From the NCBI RefSeq assembly GCF_006517625.1, contig NZ_VHQI01000001.1:378180-442179 (forward strand): a stretch of DNA of 64,000 nucleotides, written 5' to 3'. The notes beneath the pieces were generated by a model that was not told the origin of the DNA, did not search any database, and worked only from the letters and a program-made list of their open reading frames with translations. Position 1 is the first letter of the stretch. Every line of letters begins with the position of its first letter. Below are positions 28,014 through 36,099 of the stretch, in pieces. The DNA is from Mixta tenebrionis (GTDB lineage: Bacteria > Pseudomonadota > Gammaproteobacteria > Enterobacterales > Enterobacteriaceae). The position numbers and the translations under genes were made by a program.

Positions 28014-29516
28014 ATGACCACCTCTTCTGAGGCGCATGCTGCAAAGCACGCCGACAGCGAGCTGACCGTTGCCCGCGTACTGCGCTCGCCGAAATTACTG
28101 ACGCGCGAGTGCCTTGCCGGCGTCATCACCGCGCTGGCGTTAATTCCTGAAGTTATCTCTTTTTCCGTTATTGCGGGCGTTGACCCAAAAGTCAGCCTGA
28201 TCGCATCGGTAGTACTGGCGCTGACGCTTTCCCTGCTGGGAGGGCGGCCGGCAATGGTGACCGCAGCGGCGGGATCGGTGGCGCTGGTGATCGGGCCGAT
28301 GGTACGCGCTCACGGCGTTGAGTATATTATGCCCGCCGTTCTGCTCGGCGGCGCGGTGCAGATTCTGTTCGGGCTGGCCGGGCTGGCGCGCATGATGCGC
28401 TATATTCCCCGCTCGGTTATGCTCGGCTTCGTCAATGCGCTGGGCGTGCTGATTTTCTTTGCCCAGGTGCCGCACGTCTGGGGAGAGACGCTGCCGGTCT
28501 GGCTGCTGTTCATTTTGACGCTGGCGATTGTACTGCTGTTGCCGCGCCTGCTAAACAGCGTGCCCGCGCCGCTGGTGGCGATCGTTACCGTCACCGCCAT
28601 CGCTATTTTCTGCGGCCTGCCGGTGCCTGACGTCGGCGATGCAGGCCCGATGCTGGCGGGCCTGCCGGGTCTGAACCAGCTGGCAGTACCGCTTAACCTG
28701 GCGACCCTGCAGATTATCTGGCCAACGGCGATAAGCATCGCTCTGGTCGGGCTGATGGAATCGCTGTTAACGGCGAAGCTGGTAGACGATCTGACCGATA
28801 CGCCCTCCAGCAAGCGGCGTGAATGCTGGGGCCTCGGCGCAGGCAACATCCTCGCCGCCTTTTACGGCGGTATCGCCGGTTGCGCTATGATCGGACAAAC
28901 CATGGTCAACGTTGAGCTGGGCAAAGCGCGCACCCGTGTCTCTACTCTGGCCGCCGCGCTGGTGCTGCTGCTGCTGGTTACCGGCCTCAGCGCGCTGATG
29001 GCGCGGATTCCGATGGTAGTGCTGGCGGGTATTATGATGATTGTCGCCGTAAAAACCGTTAACTGGCACAGCCTGCGCCCCGCCACGCTGAAGCGTATTC
29101 CGTTTTCAGAAACGGTAACCATGGGCTTGACGGTGGCGGCAACGGTCTGGACCGGCAACCTGGCCATTGGCGTGGTCGGCGGCGTCCTGTTCGCTATTCT
29201 GCTTTTCGCACGCCGCGTGGCGCATGTTATTCATGCCGAACGCCAGCTCAGCGCAGATGGCGCATCGGTGCGTTATGTGGTGCGCGGGCCGCTGTTTTTC
29301 GGCAGCAGCAACGATCTTTTCGAACATTTCGACTACGCGCACGATCCGCAAGATGTCACCATCGATTTAACGCACGCGCAGATCTGGGATGCCTCCAGCG
29401 TGGCGGCGCTGGACGCCATTGAGAACCGCTACCAGCGTTACCAGGCGCAGGTAAAGATCGTCGGGCTGGATACGCGCAGCAGCGATTTTCATCGCCGGCT
29501 GAGCGGTACGCTCTAG
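28014..29516 (+). CDS. SulP-family anion permease with STAS domain
   Basis: A 500-aa inner-membrane transporter with an N-terminal SulP core (about 12-14 spans; LAGVITALALIPEVISFSVIAGVDP is the signature region) and a short C-terminal STAS domain from about residue 420 (IDLTHAQIWDASSVAALDAIE). Family members carry sulfate, bicarbonate or dicarboxylates with H+ or Na+. I place the start at ATG 28014 because the earlier ATG at 27966 gives a polar nonsense extension and no ribosome site; the site at 28014 is also weak. Substrate not predictable. Confidence 0.85.
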   Translation: MTTSSEAHAAKHADSELTVARVLRSPKLLTRECLAGVITALALIPEVISFSVIAGVDPKVSLIASVVLALTLSLLGGRPAMVTAAAGSVALVIGPMVRAHGVEYIMPAVLLGGAVQILFGLAGLARMMRYIPRSVMLGFVNALGVLIFFAQVPHVWGETLPVWLLFILTLAIVLLLPRLLNSVPAPLVAIVTVTAIAIFCGLPVPDVGDAGPMLAGLPGLNQLAVPLNLATLQIIWPTAISIALVGLMESLLTAKLVDDLTDTPSSKRRECWGLGAGNILAAFYGGIAGCAMIGQTMVNVELGKARTRVSTLAAALVLLLLVTGLSALMARIPMVVLAGIMMIVAVKTVNWHSLRPATLKRIPFSETVTMGLTVAATVWTGNLAIGVVGGVLFAILLFARRVAHVIHAERQLSADGASVRYVVRGPLFFGSSNDLFEHFDYAHDPQDVTIDLTHAQIWDASSVAALDAIENRYQRYQAQVKIVGLDTRSSDFHRRLSGTL

Positions 29517-29524
29517 ATAGCTGC

Positions 29525-29556
29525 GGGCCGCCGCCTACTGACGGCCCGATCTTTTT
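29525..29556 (+). terminator. Terminator after the SulP gene
   Basis: Stem GGGCCG / CGGCCC followed by T5; it overlaps the 3' end of the convergent DUF1275 gene. Confidence 0.55.
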
Positions 29557-30275
29557 AGCTGCGACAGATAGCGCGCCTTACAAAGATAGCCCAGCGCCAG
29601 CAGGCTTAACGATACGCCGATAATGGATAAGAACGCCATGCCGGTAAAGCGATACAGCCAAATCCCCCCGATGCCGCCAAGCAGAAAAGCCACCAGCGTT
29701 GAGCCATGCAGCAGCAGCCGCTGCAGGTAAACGGGCGCATACTCCGGCGACTCTCTGCGTCGTAAAATATCCAGCAGCATCGCCATTTCAATCCCGATAT
29801 CAGTCGAGGTGCCGGAGACATGGGTGGTGCGCACGCGGGCGTTTGATATCCGTGTAACAACGGCATTCTGCAGCCCCATCAGGAAGCTCAGGCTGAGGAT
29901 CATTAAGGCGCCGGAGGAAAATTGCGCAAAGCGCGTTTCCGCCCATCCCAGCAGCGACAGCAACAGGCCTTCCAGCAGGATATTGACTGCATAAACGGAG
30001 CGGATACCGTGTCGGCGGCCATGATTAATCAACAGCGTGGAAAAGGTTGAGCCGATAATAAACAGGCACACGATCTGTAGAAAAAAGAAGGCGACCGGCA
30101 GTTCGCTGCGCGCCAGCCGATCGGATAAAGAAGAGACGTTGCCGGTCATGTTGGCGGAAAAAAAACCAACCGCTTCAAACGCTGCGGTATTTAACGCGCC
30201 CGCGACCAGCGCAAGCGTAGCGGCCAGGCGACTATCGGTAACGAAGGTTCTGGCCTCATCCTGACAAATTAACAT
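29535..30275 (-). CDS. YoaK-family (DUF1275) membrane protein
   Basis: A 246-aa inner-membrane protein with six or seven predicted spans. The family start is visible (AATLALVAGALNTAAFEAVGFFSANMTGNVSSL), as are LSFLMGLQNAVVTRISNARVRTTHVSGT and a bottom helix ending with basic residues. DUF1275 proteins are of unknown function, perhaps transporters. It converges on the SulP gene. Nothing in the context reveals a substrate. Confidence 0.85.
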   Translation of the reverse strand: MLICQDEARTFVTDSRLAATLALVAGALNTAAFEAVGFFSANMTGNVSSLSDRLARSELPVAFFFLQIVCLFIIGSTFSTLLINHGRRHGIRSVYAVNILLEGLLLSLLGWAETRFAQFSSGALMILSLSFLMGLQNAVVTRISNARVRTTHVSGTSTDIGIEMAMLLDILRRRESPEYAPVYLQRLLLHGSTLVAFLLGGIGGIWLYRFTGMAFLSIIGVSLSLLALGYLCKARYLSQLKRSGRQ

Positions 30276-30416
30276 GGTGAGTTACGGCTGAGAGTTAGGT
30301 TATTACTTGCCGGCGCGGCAGACCTACGCCGGTGATGTACGTATCGTCTGTTTTCTCGCCTCGCGGCAGACGGTTCCCAACGGGCGGCGAGAGATTAAGA
30401 TGGAGAAGGCGCTATT

Positions 30417-30626
30417 ATGCGCTTTTTTATTGCGTTTCTCTTGCTGTTTATCAAACCGCGGCCTGCTCTTTTTGCCTGCGATGCTGTTAAGCCCCGTTTC
30501 GCACCCTGCCCAGGGTTAGCGTGCCCGCGCCGTTACAAGTATGTTGTAACTAACAACGCTAACTCAGCAGCTGTTACGGCTGGCTGCTGCGGTTGCGGTT
30601 GCGGTTGCGGTTGCGGTTGCGGTTGA
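30417..30626 (+). CDS. Doubtful 69-aa ORF ending in Cys-Gly dipeptide repeats
   Basis: ATG 30417 has AAGG 7 bp upstream. The N-terminus is hydrophobic (MRFFIAFLLLFIKPRPALFAC, signal-like), the middle polar, and the end is a Cys-Gly alternation encoded by GGTTGC repeats, stopping with TGA formed by the last imperfect repeat unit. It might be a small secreted cysteine-rich peptide. It might equally be chance reading of a repeat. No relative is recognised. Confidence 0.25.
   Translation: MRFFIAFLLLFIKPRPALFACDAVKPRFAPCPGLACPRRYKYVVTNNANSAAVTAGCCGCGCGCGCGCG
30591..30626. repeat. GGTTGC hexanucleotide tandem repeat
   Basis: Five exact GGTTGC units (30591-30620) and a sixth ending GGTTGA. A 6-bp unit keeps the reading frame, so changes in copy number would lengthen or shorten the Cys-Gly tail without a frameshift. 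Confidence 0.9.
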
Positions 30627-31264
30627 TAAAAAGCATAGCGGATAAGGCTGGCAGAATGTCTAATAAAACAGAGAATAACGGCGATAAGCTTACGGCAAAC
30701 AGGCCGGACAGGCGCAACGCCCACGAAGCCCTGATATATAACAGGTAAACGCCAGAACAGGCGGCGCGGTTATTTTACAGGCGCTGCATTATTGCGCGAA
30801 AGTTATCAATAAACCTGTCCAGCAGGATATGCTATCTGAGGAAGTAGCGGCCTGACCATCCGTAACGGCTGAATAGCCCCGTTAACCGATGTTTAAATAA
30901 TAATCCGTTCACAGCGGTATCGCTAATTGATGCCGTTACAGAAATAAATTCAATAAAAATGGTTATTTAATCTGCACTCTACTCTGCCGGGGAACGGTAT
31001 TTTCCATCCCCTGTAAGCTACAGGGTTAAATATTCAACACCTCGCGTTATTGCCGATTAAAAAATAACGTACAGCCAGGATTAAATAAATAAAAATTTAG
31101 CCATGCGCCGGCAGTGGTGCGATACGGCATAAAGGTGCGAATGAGATACGAACGGACGGTAAATAATTGACGCCAGCGCGCGGCAGAGGCCGCTAACCGG
31201 TGAGAAACAAGCACAGGACAGATCCGATAATCAGCAAGCTATATCAGGAACAGCGGAGTAAAAA

Positions 31265-31288
31265 CAAAAAAACCGCCCTTGGGCGGTT
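31265..31288 (-). terminator. Terminator of the tRNA-Cys/tRNA-Leu unit
   Basis: On the minus strand CCGCCC-AA-GGGCGG is followed by T8, about 45 bp after leuZ. Confidence 0.9.
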
Positions 31289-31332
31289 ACGACATCACTG
31301 CTTATTGCTTTGATTTTATTCGATTTTTCTTT

Positions 31333-31419
31333 TGGTGCCCGGGGCGGGACTTGAACCCGCACAGCCATACAGCCGAGGGATTTTAAATCCCTTGTGTCTA
31401 CCGATTTCACCACCCGGGC
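31333..31419 (-). tRNA. leuZ: tRNA-Leu (UAA)
   Basis: An 87-nt tRNA including an encoded CCA. Acceptor stem GCCCGGG pairs with CCCGGGC at the 3' side; the anticodon loop holds TAA in a GGGAT/ATCCC stem; the long variable arm is that of a type II leucine tRNA; the T-arm has GTTCAAGTCC. In E. coli leuZ is the third gene of glyW-cysT-leuZ. Here it follows cysT by 9 bp. Confidence 0.97.
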
Positions 31420-31428
31420 AGTGTAAAG

Positions 31429-31502
31429 TGGAGGCGCGTCCCGGAGTCGAACCGAGGTAGACGGATTTGCAATCCGCTGCATGGCCACTCTGCCAACGCG
31501 CC
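31429..31502 (-). tRNA. cysT: tRNA-Cys (GCA)
   Basis: A 74-nt tRNA with encoded CCA. Acceptor stem GGCGCGT/ACGCGCC, anticodon GCA in a GCGGATTGCAAATCCG arm, T-arm GGTTCGACTCC. It is normally preceded by glyW within about 60 bp. Here glyW is 21 kb away, and this gene must be read from a promoter inside the upstream intergenic DNA. Confidence 0.97.
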
Positions 31503-31972
31503 TTTATTCCGTGCGATTATCCGCAGCCGGACAATCTAAATTCTTTTTAAGTTAACACCTTAACTCTAAATGCTAACCCTTTGATTCAAGAAGCGTTTTC
31601 GCGTTCCTTCATCTGATGGACGGCATTATGGACTAACTTCCCGCGGTTGGCAACCCCCTGAAGTTAATTTTTTCAGAACCTTTTCTGACGGGGAAATATA
31701 TTGCTGCAATAATCGCCGATTCCCCTTCTTTATCCGATCGGATAAAGAGGTTCTGACAACGCACGACGGCCATTTCACGCGGCACGGTAGCGTCACAGCA
31801 ATAAGGTATAGATGCCTTTTGCCGCAAAGAAAAGGTTTTTTCTGCGTCTTATACCATTTTCTGCTGCCGTGAAGCGCGTCGGATCGCCAACGGCGGAAAA
31901 ATCGTCAGTTTCTTCCCCAGCCCGTGGATAAAACCCACGGGCGCGATCTTCCATTCGCTTATAGTTTCGCCG
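31503..31972. other. Junction between the island and cysT
   Basis: 470 bp without a gene. It holds the candidate cysT-leuZ promoter (31625-31653) and an 8-bp-arm hairpin (31920-31942, arms GCCCGTGG and CCACGGGC) 30 bp after the last island gene, which has no T tail and is only a weak terminator candidate. I looked for an integrase, a tRNA-end direct repeat and insertion-sequence ends and saw none. Confidence 0.5.
31625..31653 (-). promoter_or_regulatory. Candidate promoter for cysT-leuZ
   Basis: Minus-strand TTGCCA, a 17-bp spacer, CATAAT, with a GC-containing discriminator. It would give a leader of about 115 nt before tRNA-Cys. Needed because the normal tRNA-Gly promoter is 21 kb away. Confidence 0.55.
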
Positions 31973-32974
31973 TTACCAGAGCTGGCTACGCTTATCGATT
32001 TCGTTCCAGCGAAAATACATATCGCAGGCCGCAAGGTAATCGGTATGCCAGCACCAGTAGAGATGCAGTAAATAATAGAGCGCGCCAGGCAGGAAACAGA
32101 TGAGAAAATAGACTGCGAACGGCAGAGGCCAGGCCAACAAAAGCAGCAGCAAATTAACCAGAACTATCCAGACGAATTGAATGCTTAGTACCAGCAGCAG
32201 CCTGAAAGCCAGCGATGTTTCATGGAATTTTGCGCAGGGGATGCCAGTCGAAAAAGAAAAATCGATTTCGTTTAAAAACAGTTTGCCGAGAAAGACGTAA
32301 CGCTTCGACAGACGGGTAAATAATAAGTTTATAGCCAACACCGTTGCGCATAAAATAAACGTCGCGACCACCAGCGTTGGCGTCAGCCATCCCTGAGCGG
32401 CAGAGAAGTCAGGATTTCTTTTTAATGGGTGAATAGTCAGCAGCGTCAGCGCCATATTCAGCACAAAACTACAGGCGATATAGTGATAAAGCGTGCGGTA
32501 CTGCCGCTGATGTTGAGTAGTGATCCCCAGCTGCCTGATGTAGCTCGATCTTAGCCAGCGGAACACCAGATAAACCAGCAGCGGCAGCATCGCTGACAGC
32601 GCAACAAGCGCCGGCGTTGTCAGCGGCAGACGCAGACTGTAAGAAAGAATAAGCCACAGCGCCGCCAGCGCTAATATTGCCACCGCCGGCGGGCGCGCGA
32701 GCCGCTTTTCCATAACGCCACAGCTTTTGCCGATAAAATAGCTTAAATCAACGTTCTTCGTGACGCCCTTATACATCCAGTATGCTTCCAGCTCATAGAT
32801 AACGTTAAATAAAATAACTGCTGTAATTGCGCTGAGAAAGCCGGCATCCTCTGCGTTAATGGCATAGCCGTTATTCCGCCAGTAGAGCCCCAAAAAGAAA
32901 AACAGTATCAGGTAAAGGAAAGGTAAAAGCCTTTTATCCTGATAGCGAATAAAAGTTAAATAATCTGGAATCAT
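31973..32974 (-). CDS. Polytopic membrane protein, last gene of the island operon
   Basis: A 333-aa protein with about eight predicted membrane helices in hydrophobic pairs (for example residues 18-30, 43-62, 95-145, 168-180, 195-215, 255-300). The loops are basic, as expected for an inner-membrane protein. I recognise no family motif; an ABC-2-like or acyl-handling membrane protein is possible but unsupported. It begins 16 bp after the acyltransferase gene, so it is probably part of the same transcript. Its place at the end of a biosynthesis/export operon hints at product transfer. Confidence 0.7.
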   Translation of the reverse strand: MIPDYLTFIRYQDKRLLPFLYLILFFFLGLYWRNNGYAINAEDAGFLSAITAVILFNVIYELEAYWMYKGVTKNVDLSYFIGKSCGVMEKRLARPPAVAILALAALWLILSYSLRLPLTTPALVALSAMLPLLVYLVFRWLRSSYIRQLGITTQHQRQYRTLYHYIACSFVLNMALTLLTIHPLKRNPDFSAAQGWLTPTLVVATFILCATVLAINLLFTRLSKRYVFLGKLFLNEIDFSFSTGIPCAKFHETSLAFRLLLVLSIQFVWIVLVNLLLLLLAWPLPFAVYFLICFLPGALYYLLHLYWCWHTDYLAACDMYFRWNEIDKRSQLW

Positions 32975-32990
32975 CCTCTCTCTCCGCTAT

Positions 32991-33923
32991 TCAGATAATT
33001 TTTCGGCAATGTAAGATCATTTCCGGCGAGCTGCGCGGAAAGTCATTAAGCAGCTGTCCCAGATAGGCCTTATTGCTGATTTCAATAAATAGCGGCGGCG
33101 TTTCATACGCCAGCAGACGCTCCAGCGAATCAGTCCACTTCACCGTATGGGTTAAATGCTGCGATAAATTTTGCCGAATCGCCTGCGGATCGCTTTCCGG
33201 CGCTCCGGTTACGTTCATCAGAACGTCGCATAGCGGTTGCCCAATGGGGATATCCATCAGAAAATCTTGCATTTGCTGAACGCCGTCACTCATCAGGCGC
33301 GTATGCCAGGCGCCGCTGACGCCCAGTTTTACCGCCGCAAGCCCTTCGGCAACCAGGCGGCGATTAAACTCGCTCAGGGCGGAGGCCGTGCCGCCCACTA
33401 CCTGCTGAAAGCGGCTGTTGTCGCAGCTGATATCCAGCTCCATGCCGGCGTCCGCAATCCGCTGGCGCATCGCCAGATAATCAAGCCCCTTCACCGCCAG
33501 CATGCTGCCTTTATTCTGCCTGCTTAACCTGTCCATTAAGGCGGCGCGGAAGTGAATTATGCTGAAGATATCCTCCAGCTGCAGTGCGCCAGCCGCGTAT
33601 AACGCGCTATATTCGCCTACGCTATGACCGCAGACGCCGAGAATAGTGCGGGAGGCGATTTTTTCCCGCATCAGAGTGTAGAGCGTGAGATTAATCGCCG
33701 TTACCGCCAACTGCTGCACCGTAGTTTGTATCAGCTTATTCATCGGCCCCTTTAAACACAGGCGACGAAGATCCAGCCCCGAAATATCGCTGGCGCAGTC
33801 CCAAATATGGCGCGTGGCGGCGTTAATATCCCAGAGATCGGCCCCCATGCCAATAACCGGATTTCCCTGCCCGGCAAACAGTAAAACGACGGGCGCTGAC
33901 GTGCTGTTTATATTGATATCCAT
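32991..33923 (-). CDS. Malonyl-CoA:ACP transacylase-like acyltransferase
   Basis: A 310-aa free-standing FabD-type enzyme that loads an acyl (usually malonyl) group onto a carrier protein. Seen: LLFAGQGNPVIGMG at the N-terminus; the nucleophile elbow GHSVGEYSALYAAG with Ser101; and the partner His207 in GVSGAWHT. I start it at ATG 33923, 10 bp after the barrel gene, with GAGG/AGGG upstream, rather than inside that gene. It would supply extender units in trans to the ACP and ketosynthases of the operon. Confidence 0.88.
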   Translation of the reverse strand: MDININSTSAPVVLLFAGQGNPVIGMGADLWDINAATRHIWDCASDISGLDLRRLCLKGPMNKLIQTTVQQLAVTAINLTLYTLMREKIASRTILGVCGHSVGEYSALYAAGALQLEDIFSIIHFRAALMDRLSRQNKGSMLAVKGLDYLAMRQRIADAGMELDISCDNSRFQQVVGGTASALSEFNRRLVAEGLAAVKLGVSGAWHTRLMSDGVQQMQDFLMDIPIGQPLCDVLMNVTGAPESDPQAIRQNLSQHLTHTVKWTDSLERLLAYETPPLFIEISNKAYLGQLLNDFPRSSPEMILHCRKII

Positions 33924-33933
33924 ATACCCTGCC

Positions 33934-35301
33934 TCAGAAATAATATTTAATCCCGGAGTAGACGCCCGTGGTGTTGCCAAACAGGCCGAACTCCGAATCT
34001 TTATTTCCCTGGGCGCGATAGATGCCGCTATAGAGCTCCATCTTTCCATCCAGCTGCACCAGGGGCTTATTATAATGAATGCCGAATGCCAGGCTGTTAT
34101 CCTGCAGATTGATCACGCCGTAAGGTTGTAAACTGGCACGATCGGCGAGACGCAGGGTAGCGAAGGCGTGAAGATAATGCCGGCCCTGCAGCTGGCCCCG
34201 ATTCGCAACATTGTCTATTTCCGCTCCCATCAGATATTGCCAGGCATCAAACGCCCGGTCGAGCGGCGCATAGCCGCTGCGCTGGTTAAGAAAGCGAATC
34301 AGCTGCGTCTGCTGGCGCCATGCCGTTCTGGAGTAGCCTTCGCTCTGAAAATAGTACTCCACGCCCAGCAGGCTAAAGTTATCGGTGGTGTAGTGGCTGC
34401 CGAACGCCGCCTCCACGCCATTCCTGCTGCTGCGGTGATAAAGCGAGGCGGGAAACTGATAATCCTGCACCTGACGCGCCTTATCGCTGTCCAGATGGCG
34501 CCACTGCTGGCGAGAATGCCAGGCCAGCTCCGCATTGATGGCGAACTGCGGCGTCAGATAGAAACTATCAGCAACGGCAATGCTGCGGGATTCACCAAGG
34601 CCGATGCTGAGCGAGGGCGTATGGTTAGCCGCCCGGTAGTCGGTATAGCGCAGCAGGTAGCGCTCGCTGGCGTTAGCACGCTCGGCTGCCGTCCAGTTGC
34701 CGGACGATTCATAGCGCTTAGCAATATGAGTTAGCCTGGGCGATAAGGTGAAAGCCAGAACGTAATCAGGCGTTTCTTCCGTTAAGCGCAGCCCCCAAAA
34801 CGCTTCGCTATAGATCGGCTTTAGCTCCAGATGGTGAATGCCGCTGGCTTTAAATCCGCCGTAATAGCCGGCAAGTAGATTAGCCGGCGATTTTAAATAG
34901 AACAGCCCCGGTCGGGCTCTGAGTTTCCCCGCCGCAACGCTGAGCTGCTCTGAAAGCGTCCAGGAAAGACTCAGGCGATCGATCAGCCCCCTGACACGAT
35001 GTCGATCCTGCTCAAAGCTCTTTGGCTTGCGATAAGGCTGATATGCCAGCGCGTAAAGCGAAACCTGCGTCTCCAGGCTATTTTCCACCAGCCAACAACG
35101 ATTGCTGTAGTGAAGGCCCCAGTCGTTATAAAAATTATCCTTCTGATAAGGATGTTTGCCGTCTGGTCGCCAGAGCGCAGGCTGCCGTTTGGCGTAGCTT
35201 ACCTGTCCGAATAGCGTCATCTCCGCCCCGCTCAGGCAATCAGCCAGCAGACCGGGCGAAACCAGCAGCAGTGAAAGGCATAACGGAGCAGCGCGCAGCA
35301 T
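33934..35301 (-). CDS. Outer-membrane beta-barrel protein of the export system
   Basis: A 455-aa protein with a signal peptide (cut near LLADC), no lipobox, alternating amphipathic strands throughout, and a C-terminal Phe in SGIKYYF, the usual barrel insertion signal. I cannot assign a family. Its ATG overlaps the stop of the LolA-like gene by one base (TGATG), so the two are coupled. In this setting it is a plausible outer-membrane outlet or receiver for the operon product. Confidence 0.75.
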   Translation of the reverse strand: MLRAAPLCLSLLLVSPGLLADCLSGAEMTLFGQVSYAKRQPALWRPDGKHPYQKDNFYNDWGLHYSNRCWLVENSLETQVSLYALAYQPYRKPKSFEQDRHRVRGLIDRLSLSWTLSEQLSVAAGKLRARPGLFYLKSPANLLAGYYGGFKASGIHHLELKPIYSEAFWGLRLTEETPDYVLAFTLSPRLTHIAKRYESSGNWTAAERANASERYLLRYTDYRAANHTPSLSIGLGESRSIAVADSFYLTPQFAINAELAWHSRQQWRHLDSDKARQVQDYQFPASLYHRSSRNGVEAAFGSHYTTDNFSLLGVEYYFQSEGYSRTAWRQQTQLIRFLNQRSGYAPLDRAFDAWQYLMGAEIDNVANRGQLQGRHYLHAFATLRLADRASLQPYGVINLQDNSLAFGIHYNKPLVQLDGKMELYSGIYRAQGNKDSEFGLFGNTTGVYSGIKYYF

Positions 35302-36092
35302 CAGCCTTTACCCCGCTGAATATACTCTTTGGTAAAATGCGACACCGGCAGAGATTCAAACCGGACGTCGCTATATTCCATCACGGAGTAGCCTTTGTTG
35401 TAGCGGACATCCTGCACCACGATGCGCGTTGGGCGATATTTTCCCAGCACCGGCTGATAATTCTGATACCGCACCTCTTTAAGCAGCTTATTATCCTGCG
35501 AGTAATAGCTGGCTTTATAAGGACGGTAGTCGCTGTCTTTCTCTACGTAGTAGGTGATTTTTGGCCAGATAACGTCAGCGGTTTTTCGCTCCAGCTGCAG
35601 CTTGTAGCATCGTTTTTCTCCGCAGGGCTCCTCGCCAGCCAGCTCGGCATGGTAGGCATATTCAAAATTGGTGACGATGACATCGCCATTTGAGATCTGC
35701 CCCAGCAGCCTCTGCTGACGGGAAATGGGCACCGGACGCCGCAGCTGCGGCGTATAAAACCAGAGCGCATACCAGTCAGAAAGCATAATTTTGCCGCGGT
35801 CGCCGGGCGGATAGATAAAGCGCACCAGCGATCGCGCATCGGCCTCTCTTCCCTTTTCCGGCTTTATAAAGCGCATCGAGATATCCAGCACCTGCTTAGC
35901 GGCTGGCTGCCCGGCGCCGGAGCGATATTCCAGCACCGTAACGGTATAGCGAAAAGGCCGGTTAGGCGAGCGCACCTCATCCGCCCGCCGGATAATTTCC
36001 AGCGCCTGCGGCGAGGAGCCGTCGGCGGCCCAACCCGCCGGAGCAAACAGCAGCAGGGCCAGCGCTAAGCGCAGATTATGGCGTCTCATCAT
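35301..36092 (-). CDS. LolA-like periplasmic lipid-carrier protein
   Basis: A 263-aa periplasmic protein: signal peptide over about residues 1-23 (cut near AGWAADG), then a domain like the outer-membrane lipoprotein-sorting (LolA/LolB-fold) proteins found next to FtsX/MacB-type ABC systems. Typical phrases are RSPNRPFRYTVTV, IMLSDWYALWFYTPQLRRPVPIS and YRPYKASYYSQDNKLLKEVRY. GAGGA precedes ATG 36092. It lies between the permease and the barrel, so it may ferry a hydrophobic product across the periplasm. Family assignment is from pattern, not search. Confidence 0.78.
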   Translation of the reverse strand: MMRRHNLRLALALLLFAPAGWAADGSSPQALEIIRRADEVRSPNRPFRYTVTVLEYRSGAGQPAAKQVLDISMRFIKPEKGREADARSLVRFIYPPGDRGKIMLSDWYALWFYTPQLRRPVPISRQQRLLGQISNGDVIVTNFEYAYHAELAGEEPCGEKRCYKLQLERKTADVIWPKITYYVEKDSDYRPYKASYYSQDNKLLKEVRYQNYQPVLGKYRPTRIVVQDVRYNKGYSVMEYSDVRFESLPVSHFTKEYIQRGKG

Positions 36093-36099
36093 CGCTTCC

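Larger units (their letters stand above)
30276..31264. other. Long intergenic stretch before the leuZ terminator
   Basis: About 1 kb with a single weak ORF (30417-30626) that ends in a hexanucleotide repeat. The rest, 30627-31264, is A/T-rich with no ribosome-site-led ORF that I trust and no clear promoter or hairpin. Base composition is lower in GC than the flanking genes. It may be remnant DNA at the edge of the tRNA locus. Confidence 0.5.
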
